Below, piece by piece: positions 33,419 through 43,751 of a stretch of DNA of 64,000 bases. The notes beneath the pieces are model-generated. The model was not told the origin of the DNA and did not search any database. It saw only the letters and a program-made list of their open reading frames with translations. The stretch comes from Xylona heveae TC161 (Eukaryota > Ascomycota > Xylonomycetes > Xylonales > Xylonaceae). Every line of letters starts with the position of its first letter. The first letter of the stretch is position 1. The position numbers were made by a program, and so were the translations under genes. Location: positions 186,001-250,000 of the forward strand of contig NW_017264195.1 in NCBI RefSeq assembly GCF_001619985.1. Direction: 5' to 3'.

Positions 33419-34689
33419 CTAGGATGCTGGCGTGATTGGCCAACCTCCCAACCGCAGTCTCACAAGCTCCGCAAGGCAGGTCGACCCATCTTTTTCCACC
33501 ACTGAATCGTCCATGTCCCGCCATATCCGAAAGAGATATTTGCCCGCATCACTTTGCTTCAGAATGAGGCAAATGGCCCTGTGAAATGCTAGCAGTTTCG
33601 GGTGCGGAGGATCCATGGTGCGTTTCGGGCAAAGTTGCAGTGTCCGAAATACAGGAAGAAGCTTAAATTTTAAAATTGGGTGCTCTGTCGAGTCAATCTT
33701 ATAACGATGAGGCTGTTCAGTGGCTTCAAAGTATATCTCGAATTCGCCAAACCTTCTGTGATATTTATGAGCGAGCGTGAGCGCGTTGAGAGGACTATCG
33801 ATTTTATGCCCTTTGACCAGCATCGCCGCCAGAGGTTCAAACATGCCTAGGATATTCAGCACAGTTTTCTTCGACTCATCCTAAGTCCAATGTCAGGAGA
33901 AATGGCTGAGGAATCTAGGATTTGGTTGGACATACAATCACGGATTCTGATTCTGATTCAGAGACGGAGTACAAATAATGAGGTACAATGTGAGCGACTT
34001 CCAATTCCTCAAGGTCGAGAGATCCTCTGGCATGCAATTCTCGCAAAAGGTTTCCATCGTCATCTCGACAGTTTTCCCCATCTTCTTCGCTACGTTTCTT
34101 GGCTTCATTGTAGTCAAACGTTAGGGAAATGCAACATCGATGATGATCGCGGATTAAGCATTCCTTTCTTAGCTTCGACACCCGTTCCGAGATATCGGCT
34201 GTAGACGAAGGTTGCATAGACGATATCTCTGCAGGGGTGGGTTGTGGAGTTTTCAGCGTAGAAGCTCGTACTAGAAAACCAAAGTCAATGGTGACCATCG
34301 ACTCACGAGAAGAATTGAATCGACTTACAGGGTATAAAAAAACTGTCCATCAGAAATTCAGCAAAATTTTCAACCAGGTCTACAACATCCCTTTTTCTCA
34401 TATCATCCCACAAAGGAAAATCACGGAAAAATAAGACAGCAGGAGAGATGCCTGACGTTATAACATCCAGCTTTTCGCCCGAAATGGCGCCATAGATGTG
34501 AAATAAAAACAATTTGAGAAACTTGTCTTTTGCTTGAACGTGCTTGAAGGTATCCTGGATTAAGACTGCGGGTTTGTAATTGTTCCGACATTTGCGCTCA
34601 AGACCATAACGCTGGAGCAACTCGTTTAGGAAATTTTCTGCTGTTTCACGAACCTGCGGCAGCAGTGCCACAGATTGAGCATATTCCAT
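33419..34689 (-). CDS. Fungal HNH-endonuclease-domain protein
   Basis: Protein of 385 aa; exons are 34689-34329, 34270-33936 and 33880-33419, phases in agreement. The middle carries the fungal HNH pattern: RDHHRCCISLTFDY with the CC where the family has C-x-x-T/S, then EVAHIVPHYLYS (the A-H-I-x-P-H core), then IDSPLNALTLAHKYHRRFGEFEIYF (Asn and His of the C-terminal helix). The N-terminal 150 residues and the C-terminal 90 are unrecognised. This family is common and expanded in moulds, sometimes near heterokaryon-incompatibility-type genes, but its role is largely unknown. No neighbour suggests a mobile element or intron-homing origin. Nuclease activity is plausible, not shown. Confidence 0.82.
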
Positions 34690-35369
34690 TTCAACAAGAT
34701 CTTCCACAATAGGACCTCACAGCCAGGTGTTCGATGTAAGGATTTGAACAAGTTGTACGTAGATTTCTAGTTCGAAAAGAAACGTGGCCTGCTACCTAGT
34801 AGGCGATTTTCTGGGGTACCGGCGGGCTATATAAGTATTAATCCCAAAGCGGAGTGAAGGCATCATGTCGATCAAACTATTGAGGGAATGTCTAGATTCA
34901 AGAGAAGGTAGAGGGAATAGTAGAATAACATGTGTGAATCATCAAAAGTTAAGGCATTGTATCAAGGTAAGTTACGGGATTGTGACTAAAACCGCATGGT
35001 TTGCAGGGACCGGAATAACCGACGTGGGGGACGATCCGGAGTCAAGCGAAGCCCTCGGAACAGCGGGAACTATTCCCTGTTTCCCAACTCGGGCTAGGAA
35101 TAGGATATACTAGACTAGACTTGATGCTGCTTTAGCAAGACAGATACCGTATCATTCAGTTTCTTGGCAAGTTGACATTCTCGTGAGATTGATTAGAGGA
35201 ATATAAATATCATTACTTTTCAATTCGATGCCCGACTTATAAGTATAAGCAAACCCGGAAAACTATTAAACGCCTGTAGCGCTCTTTTCCTGTCCATTTT
35301 GCTCTTCTTCATTCATAACGTATTACCCATTGAAACAATAGACATGAGGAGGACAAAAGTAATCGGCAA
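34690..35369. other. Intergenic region HNH gene / membrane-protein gene
   Basis: About 680 bp. It should hold the HNH promoter and the 3' untranslated region of the membrane-protein gene. I see nothing else. Confidence 0.4.
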
Positions 35370-37454
35370 TCATCTGCCGGCGGCTTCTGCGCCCCAGACT
35401 GGACCCGATGCTAGACCAAGCCCGCCCAGAGCAAAGAGCGTCCATGCAACTGCGCCAGACTCTAGGTCGGTAGAAGTGTCCTCTGCACCAGTGCGAAGGA
35501 GGAGAGACGACGCTTCCTTCTCCGTGGCAGTGTACGCTTCGTCGTCCTCGGAAGAGGAGAGCAGATCGTCTTGTTCGGGAGCTGCGCTTTGGCTTTGACT
35601 CTGTTTACTGCGGCCCTGACGAGCTTTACCGCGGGTGCGTTGTGCGGGGCTGGACTGCGATCTGGTAGCCGAGGAGGAGGAAGCTTGTGCTTCTTCAGAT
35701 TTATGGATACCCAGCTTTTCAGCGAGGTGGCCAACTTGTTGCCGCTCGTATTCGATAAAACGTCCGACTTGTTCGCGTTCCTTTTCAATCAAGTTGCCAA
35801 GCTGCTCGCGCTCCTTTTCAATGAAATTACCAACTCGTTCTCGTTCGGCTTCGACAGCTTCCGCCACATGTTCTCTCGCCCGTTCAACTTCGGCAAACAC
35901 GCGCTTCCTGATTCTTGACATTCCGATACTGTCGAAGAGAGTCGGTAGAAGGTCAAGACCACGAACAGCTGCCCAGACGGTCAATGTGACTCCACTAAGG
36001 AGGACGTCCCATCCCATCACACTGACGGCAGGATGATCATTCAGTCCGCGGATAATGTTGCCAGCGGTTGACTTGCTGTGATCGAATTTTGATTCATTTG
36101 GGGCAGGATGTCCTTGCAAGCGGGCTTGCGCTGCGTCAAAGAGGTAGTACACGCTGTGCCGATGGGAAGGGTTGCTTCCAGAATTGTTGTCGATGATGGC
36201 CGACACTGTAGCCTTGGCGTGGAGAAGAAACGAAATCGCAGAGATGAAGCCAAAAACACGCAGATAAGCGCGGTGAGACTCGTGTAAGGATGCATGTGTT
36301 GTGCCCCATTTCTCAGGCGCGAACGCGTGGATTAGTGGCGGAAGGTAGGCCAGGATCAAGGGAATGAAAAGGACAGTCTTGAAAGACGGAGTGTTCGGAG
36401 CATAGTAGAGGAGAAAAATTGATACGTAGGATATTGCGAGCGGAACAAGGTGTAAGGCTGGGTGCGCAGTCCAGAGAGGAGACTTTTCTGGCGTCAGTCT
36501 GCGGACCCGGTCACGGAGGCGGTCCCATCGAGTGTGCACGGCGTTTTCTACCCTGGCTGCCCCAGTTACAAGCTCATTTCTCAGTTCGCTAGATTTGGTC
36601 TTGGACCTGGTGCGTTTATGCGAACGGGCCTGAGATTTTGTTTTGGAAGAGCTGGGAGAGAAGAGGTGGTGGTGATGTGCGTGTTCTCCTTCAGGATCGA
36701 GGGGAACCGAGGTCAGTAATATTGCAATGTTGAAGAGATTTTGGGCAAACGAGAGTCCGACGAATTGGCTGAGAAGGATGAATGCCCAGAGATGTGGAAG
36801 TCGGCGTCGTTGGCCTTGAAGTGTTTGGTCAGCTTGATCTATCACATATAGGATTCATGAAAAGTAATAAAGGCTAAGTACGATCAAAGAAGTTGCGTAA
36901 ATAGCGTAAACAAGGATAATAGCATAAGAAAACGAGAAATATGCTTGATACTCACCTTCAATGGCTACAAAGACACCCCACGCTGCTGCTCCAAGAAACG
37001 CCTGCTGCGTCCACCAGAACCTCCGACTCGTCTCAGTCGTCAACTCCCAAAATTCAGTGATGAGGTCCGTTTCTCTCCACCATCTTCCCAATTGGAGGTC
37101 CACTGCCTTTTCCTCTTCGCCTGCAAAGAAAACGCCTGCTTCTCCCCACAGATGCCTTGGCACGACTTCACCCCGCTGCAAAGCCCATACACGGTACGAC
37201 AACAAGAACGCACCAAACACGTAGTAGCCTGTGACAACCAGACTGAGAGCCGCCAGTGCTGCAAAGATAGCTACATGCTTGCGACGATGGGACTGTCTGC
37301 TACGCGTTGCTTGCGAGGGAGGTAAGGCGCGAGAGGCGCGGTAGAGTGTGCGGACCACCAAGACAGTGACGTGTGCGGCAACGAGCCCGTACGCCGTCAA
37401 GAATGCGAGAGGACGAGCATTGGAATTGGACAGGTCTGGTTCAATTGGAGCCAT
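35370..37454 (-). CDS. Polytopic membrane protein with C-terminal 11-residue repeats
   Basis: Membrane protein of 655 aa; exons are 37454-36956 and 36838-35370, joined at a Gly/Asp codon. Hydrophobic segments are visible near residues 15-40, 68-90, 155-165, 185-210, 295-315, 320-338, 360-375 and 440-455, so seven or eight spans are likely. A His-rich HAHHHH loop and basic Lys/Arg/Ser loop sit near residues 220-260. After the last span come four consecutive 11-residue units of the form E-R-E-x-V/L-G-N-x-I-E-K (about residues 498-541), then an acidic Ser-rich tail and a final hydrophobic segment (AWTLFALGGLGLA). I do not recognise a named family. It is probably a fungal-specific membrane protein of unknown role. 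Confidence 0.78.
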
Positions 37455-38663
37455 GGTCAACTTTTTTTGTAACGGCACTTGGCTTCTGACAGGGTGGAGT
37501 TGACGCGTGACAAAGTCGCGTTAATGAAGAAAGAAGGAAGGAAGAGAAAGGAAGAAGCGGTCTGGCTCTGATTGTTTGGTAACAACACGACCAAACGGTG
37601 CAGAGAAGCGATGGCGCGAGACTGAAGAGTGAATATGATCCGACGACCGGCAACTCCGACTGTGAATATGCAGGGCTGTTTTTGAAACGTGGGTGAGAAT
37701 AAATCTGTAGGGGCAAAGGAGGATTCTCCGAGTCAATGGGAGAGATCTTCGGTGCAGTTGAGAATCTGGCTGAACTGCAAATGTATCACATCTTTCGATC
37801 GTCCCTGAGGCGCGCCCTTGCAGCGGATGTAGCTTGAGCTCCCCGTCGGTGGGGTCTGCCTGGAAGAGTTTCTATCCGTTGAGAGATCTCGACGGAGATC
37901 AAAAACCAATTGCGGCGTTAAGTAAACAATCTATGAACAAGTAGATTGTTTATGTCCAGGCGACTTGATGAAAGAAAGAGCATTGTACCGTAGCTAGAGT
38001 ATAGAGGGGAGGAGACAGTCACGATGACATAGCCTGGTGTGTATATAGCAGAGTTAAACACTAGCGACACATCTATATTAATTCCACGATCAACATCCTC
38101 CCTCGCAGACCACGACATGAGACATGGCAACGAGGAATGCAGCGACAAGGGGCAAAATGAGTGATGTTGACCTTCATATTGAGATGGTGAGTCTATCCAT
38201 GTTCGAGGATCTGCTCATCTCACATGCTTAGTTTCCTACATAGGACATCTTTTTATCTTCACCTGCAAATCAATTCAGTACACAGAACCAGCAGCACTCG
38301 AGACACCATCCCATCCCCAGATGACCCACCAGCACCACCAGCCCTTTGTTGCTCCAGCTGTTCTTCCGCCCTTCTGCCGTCTCCACTAAACTAACTCCCG
38401 CCATCTGCCAGACGCAAACCTCCGACTCTCCGACGACCTTTATCACTGTACGTCTCACTAACCCCCGTCAAAACGGTTAAGGCCAATTTTGCCGCAGCCT
38501 GCGTACGTAAGAACCGCAAAGGCCATCATTTGCATCTTGGGAGCGAGCCAAACCAAATAGACGCCCTTTATCGTCACCAACAACAAAGGATCAAGGATCC
38601 TTTAACCTTTTGCTTGGGACCATTCTCCCTCCGCCGACGTGCCATCGGTTTTTCTGGGAGAAA
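37455..38663. promoter_or_regulatory. Divergent promoter region membrane protein / ARL3
   Basis: About 1.2 kb between divergent starts. I see no gene and no strong repeat. Short open frames on the minus strand near 37520-38150 lack any domain. Confidence 0.45.
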
Positions 38664-39398
38664 ATGTATCATCTAGTCAAAGGATTATATAGATATGCAA
38701 CTAGCAAAGAAGGTACGCTTTTTAGGTCTTGCGTCATCCCTCTGAAACCCGCGCGAAACCAAGTCCTGACAGAAAGGTATAAAACGCCAGAATATTCGGT
38801 GATTCTCCTGGGTCTTGACAATGCCGGAAAGACTACTCTGCTCGAACAAATAAAGGCGCACTTTTTAGAATCTCAGACGGAACCGCGACTCAAGACCGTC
38901 CCGACCGTTGGCCAAAATGTCGCAACCGTATCATTACCCGACATGTATCTCAAAATCTGGGACGTCGGGGGCCAGCACTCGCTCCGCAATCTATGGCAGT
39001 CGTACTATTCGTCTTGCCATGCGATAGTCTTTGTCATTGATAGCAGCGACGTGGGCGATGCGGACATCAACAAGCTCCGGAGTGAGCAAGGTATTGAAGC
39101 AGGACGGCTGGCCGAATGCAAGCTCGTGCTCGAGAGCGTATTACAAAATGAGGATGCGGAAGGTGTGCCGGTGCTTGTGCTGGCGAATAAGCAGGACCGC
39201 GAAGACTGCGTCGAAGTTGTCAAGATCAAAGAAGGCCTGGTACGGAAAGTGTTTGAAGGAGAAAAGGGCGTGAGTGTCAGGGATAGTCGCGTGCTGCCCA
39301 TGAGTGCGCTGAATGGTGTCGGGGTGCGAGAAGCAGTTGAGTGGATCTGTTCAAGAGTCAAGTGGAACAAGGAGTCGAGGCCGCCAGTGATGCGATAG
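38664..39398 (+). CDS. ARL3: Arf-like small GTPase ARL3/ARFRP1
   Basis: Golgi Arf-like GTPase of 218 aa. Exons are 38664-38712 and 38791-39398. The N-terminus MYHLVKGLYRYATSKEEYS matches the Arl3 pattern, where the initiator Met is acetylated for membrane targeting and there is no Gly2 myristoylation site. GTP-binding motifs are GLDNAGKTT (24-32, P-loop), PTVGQN (switch 1), WDVGGQ (switch 2), NKQD and the MSAL box. A short insert (NKLRSEQGIEAGRLAECK) lies before the NKQD block. The intron is 78 bases long and open in frame, so retention would add 26 residues rather than stop translation. In yeast, Arl3 recruits Arl1 to the trans-Golgi. Confidence 0.93.
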   Translation: MYHLVKGLYRYATSKEGTLFRSCVIPLKPARNQVLTERYKTPEYSVILLGLDNAGKTTLLEQIKAHFLESQTEPRLKTVPTVGQNVATVSLPDMYLKIWDVGGQHSLRNLWQSYYSSCHAIVFVIDSSDVGDADINKLRSEQGIEAGRLAECKLVLESVLQNEDAEGVPVLVLANKQDREDCVEVVKIKEGLVRKVFEGEKGVSVRDSRVLPMSALNGVGVREAVEWICSRVKWNKESRPPVMR

Positions 39399-39749
39399 AG
39401 TTGTGGTTTGACTCAGAGCGGGGCTTTGGAAACCACCTGCTCTTCCTTTTTCTTTTTCTTTTGTCTTTCCTACCGGCATTTCATTTGTCTCTATTCCCGG
39501 TGTCGGCTTCATTCAGCTTTATAATCATGTTAAGATACCCCAGGTATAAATTCCATTTCTTCTTCTTCCTTATGATCATCGGGTCACTTGCATAGCATAC
39601 ATTTCCTTTTCCGCCCACACAACTCACACAATACCAATAACAACAGAAAATTTATTTCATTACAGAACTCAAACAAAACCGCTACCATACTCATAATATA
39701 CATTTGGGGGGCGGAGGCACACACTACATATTCATCCAAACCCATCTCC
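39399..39749. other. Convergent 3' intergenic region
   Basis: About 350 bp of T-rich 3' untranslated sequence between ARL3 and the NmrA-like gene. Confidence 0.45.
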
Positions 39750-40973
39750 TCACAGCCGACCACTCAGCCTATCCTCCACCAACTTCATCACGGGCTTCAA
39801 ATTCCCCTTCTGGACCCTCTCCCACAACGACCCCTTACCCGACTTCCTGCCCAGCTCATCTTCCCGCCTGAACCATTCTTCCGCGCTCTTGATCCTGCTC
39901 GGGAAAATCTCATCGAGCAACGCATAGTCTCTCTGAATCACACCCACATTCCCGCCCGAGTATTTCCACATGTTCCAGAACCCCGTGAAATTGTCCTTGA
40001 TCGACATTGTCGCCGCGTCCTCTGGGTCCGCATTATACCCTGTCCCGCGCGACGCTGATCCCGCCATGGGCCCACTGTCCCAGTACTCCTCCAGGCTGAC
40101 ATCAACATACCGCGCCGGATGGCCCGTCACTTTCTCAAACGCCCGCGCTAGGTCCGCATAGCGGATATGTTCAATAGCCACCTCGAGATCCATCCCGTGT
40201 GCTCGCTCGGGGTGGTCAAACAGCCACCGCACGTAGTAGCCGCAGTCGTCGAGCGCGACGTGCGGGACTGCGCCGTCGCCAAGAGGGACGCGCCATGTTA
40301 CGATTGCGCTGTTGCCGTCGTCGTCTCCTTCTTCGATACTCGGCGTCATGGGCGTGTTGGCTCCAATGGTCATTTCAATATATGGTCCTGTCGTAAACGC
40401 CGCGACTCCCATGGTTCCCGCGCTGTTCGTGGAGCCGCTGCTACTCAACGTATTCGTATTCATCTTACCGTTATTGTCGTTATTGTTATTTTTGTTATTG
40501 TTGCCGTTCTTATTGTCGTTATTGTCTTTGTTGCTGCTGTTCTGCGCAAGGATAAACTCCGCCACGCGTCCTTTGCCATCATAATGTCCCGCCCGAAACA
40601 GGGGATTATATCCCGACTTTTTATACGCATAGTCCAAATTGGCGTACACATAAAACACAACGCCTGCCTCAATGGCAAGCTCGTAGCACCGAATTGCCCA
40701 GAAAATCTCGGCTTTCTCGCCGCAATTGAACCCGTCAATGTTGACAAACGCGCCGTCGCAGCCGTGGTAGGCGCGCCGCAGGTCGTGCTCGTTGGCAAAT
40801 GTGCCTTCTACCAGTTCTACGTTTCCGAGAGACGCGAGATATTTGGCCCGCGCAGAGGCCACGTCCCGCGTGAGCACGCGGCAGGAGTATTTCTTGTCTT
40901 GCACAAGAGCTTGGATGATGGGCATGCCTTGGGCGCCGGTGCCCCCGATGACGAGGATTTTGGAAGCTTGCAT
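39750..40973 (-). CDS. NmrA-like NAD(P)-binding protein with Asn-rich insert
   Basis: Rossmann-fold protein of 407 aa without introns, NmrA-like family (atypical SDR). The dinucleotide motif is ILVIGGTGAQGMP (residues 6-18). Typical NmrA signs follow: VLTRD, VELVEGTF, GCDGAFVNID, and VFYVYANLDYAYKKSGYNP in place of the catalytic Tyr-Lys region. An Asn/Lys/Asp-rich insert (about residues 145-175, 40445-40540 in the DNA) sits in the region that precedes substrate-binding loops. Members act as redox sensors or regulators (as A. nidulans NmrA on AreA) or as isoflavone-reductase-like enzymes; this sequence does not decide between them. It converges on ARL3. Confidence 0.88.
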   Translation of the reverse strand: MQASKILVIGGTGAQGMPIIQALVQDKKYSCRVLTRDVASARAKYLASLGNVELVEGTFANEHDLRRAYHGCDGAFVNIDGFNCGEKAEIFWAIRCYELAIEAGVVFYVYANLDYAYKKSGYNPLFRAGHYDGKGRVAEFILAQNSSNKDNNDNKNGNNNKNNNNDNNGKMNTNTLSSSGSTNSAGTMGVAAFTTGPYIEMTIGANTPMTPSIEEGDDDGNSAIVTWRVPLGDGAVPHVALDDCGYYVRWLFDHPERAHGMDLEVAIEHIRYADLARAFEKVTGHPARYVDVSLEEYWDSGPMAGSASRGTGYNADPEDAATMSIKDNFTGFWNMWKYSGGNVGVIQRDYALLDEIFPSRIKSAEEWFRREDELGRKSGKGSLWERVQKGNLKPVMKLVEDRLSGRL

Positions 40974-42493
40974 TGCAGAAGAATGTGGGTTTGCAGTTTT
41001 TGTCTTTGTTTTTTTTATATTTGATTTATTTTTTTTTTATGACCTTGGGTCTTATCAAAGAGACTATGCCGTAGACAATGGGACATGATGCTTAATGACA
41101 ATATATTTAAAAGCACAAATGTCTTAGTATGTCCGAATCAATACCCATTGACGCAGCGACAAGATTAGTGATGGGAGTCTAGAGTCTTTGATCTCTGATT
41201 ACTTTGCCTCCGACTGTTTAGTCTTATGTTTTCCCCCGAAAATGTTGTATTATCTCGGACGCCAAGGCCGAAGTTTGTTGCATCGGGAGCCAGGACCTTC
41301 AAGATGGATTACTTGTGAAATCCGACCCAATGGTAAATTGAATTAGCTAGCTGCTATACATCGGAAAGATCATATTCTCCTGAATGCTGCTCAGCCAAAC
41401 CCATTCCGTTGCACGGTCTCACCACATAGTTGTTTTGTTCGTAATGTGCATTGGTCAAAATGCTGCTATACTGAAGCGTCTAATACGGACCAAATCACTA
41501 ATCTCTACTCCAACTGTCCGATATTTGACCATGCGTTGTTCGTTTATTGATGTGCTGTTACACGTTAGATCATCCAATAACCCCGAGCCCTTCATCCTCG
41601 GAGTAATCTTCTAAAATAAACCCCCCTCATCTTCCCAAATCTGACAATAAGTCCCAAGTAGCTAGTCAGGTGCATCCGTATGGAAAACCGGGGTTGATTA
41701 TTCAACTGTTTACGGCCGTTAATAACCGCGGGTCCGCAACTCTGTGCATTGTGGACGCGGGTAGGAAAGAGTCCAAGGTAAGCTATTAATACTTGCCGTA
41801 GTTATACTTCGTAGTTCAAGGCACCTACCTACGAGTAGCTCGTCTCGCTTGTCGAATAAGTAACCTTAATTAATGTGCGTTGGTGCTTACTGGGGATGTA
41901 GCTGGGATTAGGTTCGGCGTGCGGGCCGGCGGGCCTGCTCACGGAGATGTTTTGTCACTAGACTCGCGACGGACGGTTGTGACTTGTCGGTCCCGTCGGA
42001 GTCGGAGAGTTGACTGAACAAAATATCATCAGGCCATACATTTCTTTGCCACTGAGCATAAACGAAGGCCACAGGGTCCTGGTTCAAAAATAAAAATAAA
42101 AAAAATAAAAAAAGAAAAGAGAAAAAGAAAAGAAAATTTACAGGCATTTACACATTTTAATGTCGGATTTTTAAAACAAGAGACCGAAGAAAAAAGAATA
42201 CCATTCTATTCCAAATAAAAACCAACATTTTGAGATTGGAGACGGGCCTGGATTCGATATAAATCCAAGCATTGATTATTCCTAGCTACATTCTCGTCAC
42301 CCTGAACTAATGGTCAAGTTGGTCAATAAAGGTAGTAAGCTAAGTAATTATCCAACAGGGAGTAACTATAAACTTGCTAATTCCAAACAATAGCAGATTG
42401 GTAAACAGTAATAGGGAGAAAGGCACACATTAAATCATCAATCATTATTAAAATTGCTGGAAAGAGATGCAATGGGGAAACGCAGTCAAATCT
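40974..42493. other. Intergenic region NmrA-like gene / SDR gene
   Basis: About 1.5 kb with the NmrA-like promoter and SDR 3' region. T- and A-rich runs occur near 41010-41040 and 42080-42140. I see no gene. Confidence 0.4.
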
Positions 42494-43751
42494 CTACTCC
42501 TTTCCAAGGAGTACCAGATAGTGGTCGACAATACTAGTTATTTGATCCACATAGCCTTTGAACGTGATTCCAAACGTCTTCTCCGTATGGCTAGGATCAA
42601 ACCGGATCGGATTGGTCGACGTAGACTTGCCATCAACCTTCAAGATGCCCTCCGATACTTGCTTCGGGTAGTACCTTTTGACAATATCAAAAGCTGCGGC
42701 CCAAGTAGTGCCTTCAATCGCTTGCGAGGTAGCAAGGTAGCACTGATTTCCAGGGATGCGAGGATTCAGGCTTTCGACCAAGAGCGTAGCCACATCATCG
42801 AGATGCACCGATGCCGATGGTACCGAATAAGGAGCTGGACTTCCCAACAACTGACCGACTGCAAAGCCATTTGTGCCCTTTGTGATTTGTTTAGCATCAG
42901 TTACAGTTTCGTCTCGTCCGAGCACGTAGCTGGGACAAATGTTGACCACGTCAAATTCCGGCTGCTTTTCTTTGACAAAAGCCTCCGTCGCTTGCAGCGC
43001 AAATGCTTTCGAAGCTATATATGCGGCCATGCCATTTTCGTATCCACCTTGTGGCTCAGGTGCGCGGTCCGCCTCTGCAAATGAAGAGAGGATCAGTACA
43101 TATCCTCCAGACTGACCAGACGATCAATGATCACGATTTCACCGCTGACCATTATGGATGACATTGGTGGAGAGTTAAAGCATTCGGATATAAGAGTGGA
43201 TGATACGTACCGGTATAGGTTTTTGGATCAGGTCCAAACATCGCTTGAGGAGGGACAAGTGCAACGATTGAAGACACAATCACGACTCTTTTGATGCCCT
43301 TGGCGGCCGGCTTGACTGCCGATTCGAGAATTCCAACGGTTCCCTTGATAGCTGGAATAATAACTTCATTTTCAAAATCCGTAAAGTTTGGCGAGGCTAA
43401 AGGAGAAGCTATGTGTAAGATATATTTGACGCCTTGGACAGCCTCGTCGTATGCTCCTTTAGCTGTAATGTCTGGAACAATCACGGGTTCGAGACGGTCA
43501 ACGTAGTTGGAGATGGAGGGCAAAGATTTGATTCTCTCAAACCCAGCTTGGTTGCGGACTGCACAACGGACACGGAAACCTTTTTGTAGCACAAACACCA
43601 AGGTTCGAAACCCTATCATGCCCGTGCCGCCGGTAAGCTATTCGACAGTAGAATATCAGTTTAGAGATCAATGCCAATAACTCTTAAAGGGTGGGATCAA
43701 TTAACTAAGAGCTGGGTTGGAAGAACGTACCAGAACAAGATCACCTGCCAT
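42494..43751 (-). CDS. Extended SDR reductase (dihydroflavonol-reductase-like)
   Basis: NAD(P)H-dependent reductase of 342 aa. Exons are 43751-43731 (seven codons), 43637-43211 and 43074-42494. The split N-terminus joins to MAGDLVLLTGGTGMIGFRT, giving the TGGTGxIG cofactor motif. HIASPLASP, VVIVSS and the catalytic Y-I-A-S-K (after a Gly-rich loop NGMAA) follow, then VNICPSYVLGRD. This is the 3-beta-HSD / dihydroflavonol 4-reductase / yeast Gre2 branch. The natural substrate is probably a small aldehyde or ketone, but is not predictable. The tiny first exon is typical for this subfamily in moulds. Confidence 0.9.

Noticed and set aside
33419-34689. HNH gene as a homing endonuclease or mobile intron
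   Set aside because: It has its own spliceosomal introns and family context of a fungal host gene; nothing points to mobility.
40167-41024. Long plus-strand frame opposite the NmrA-like gene
   Set aside because: Shadow of the Asn-rich, GC-skewed minus-strand gene; Val/Ile-rich repeats mirror the Asn codons.
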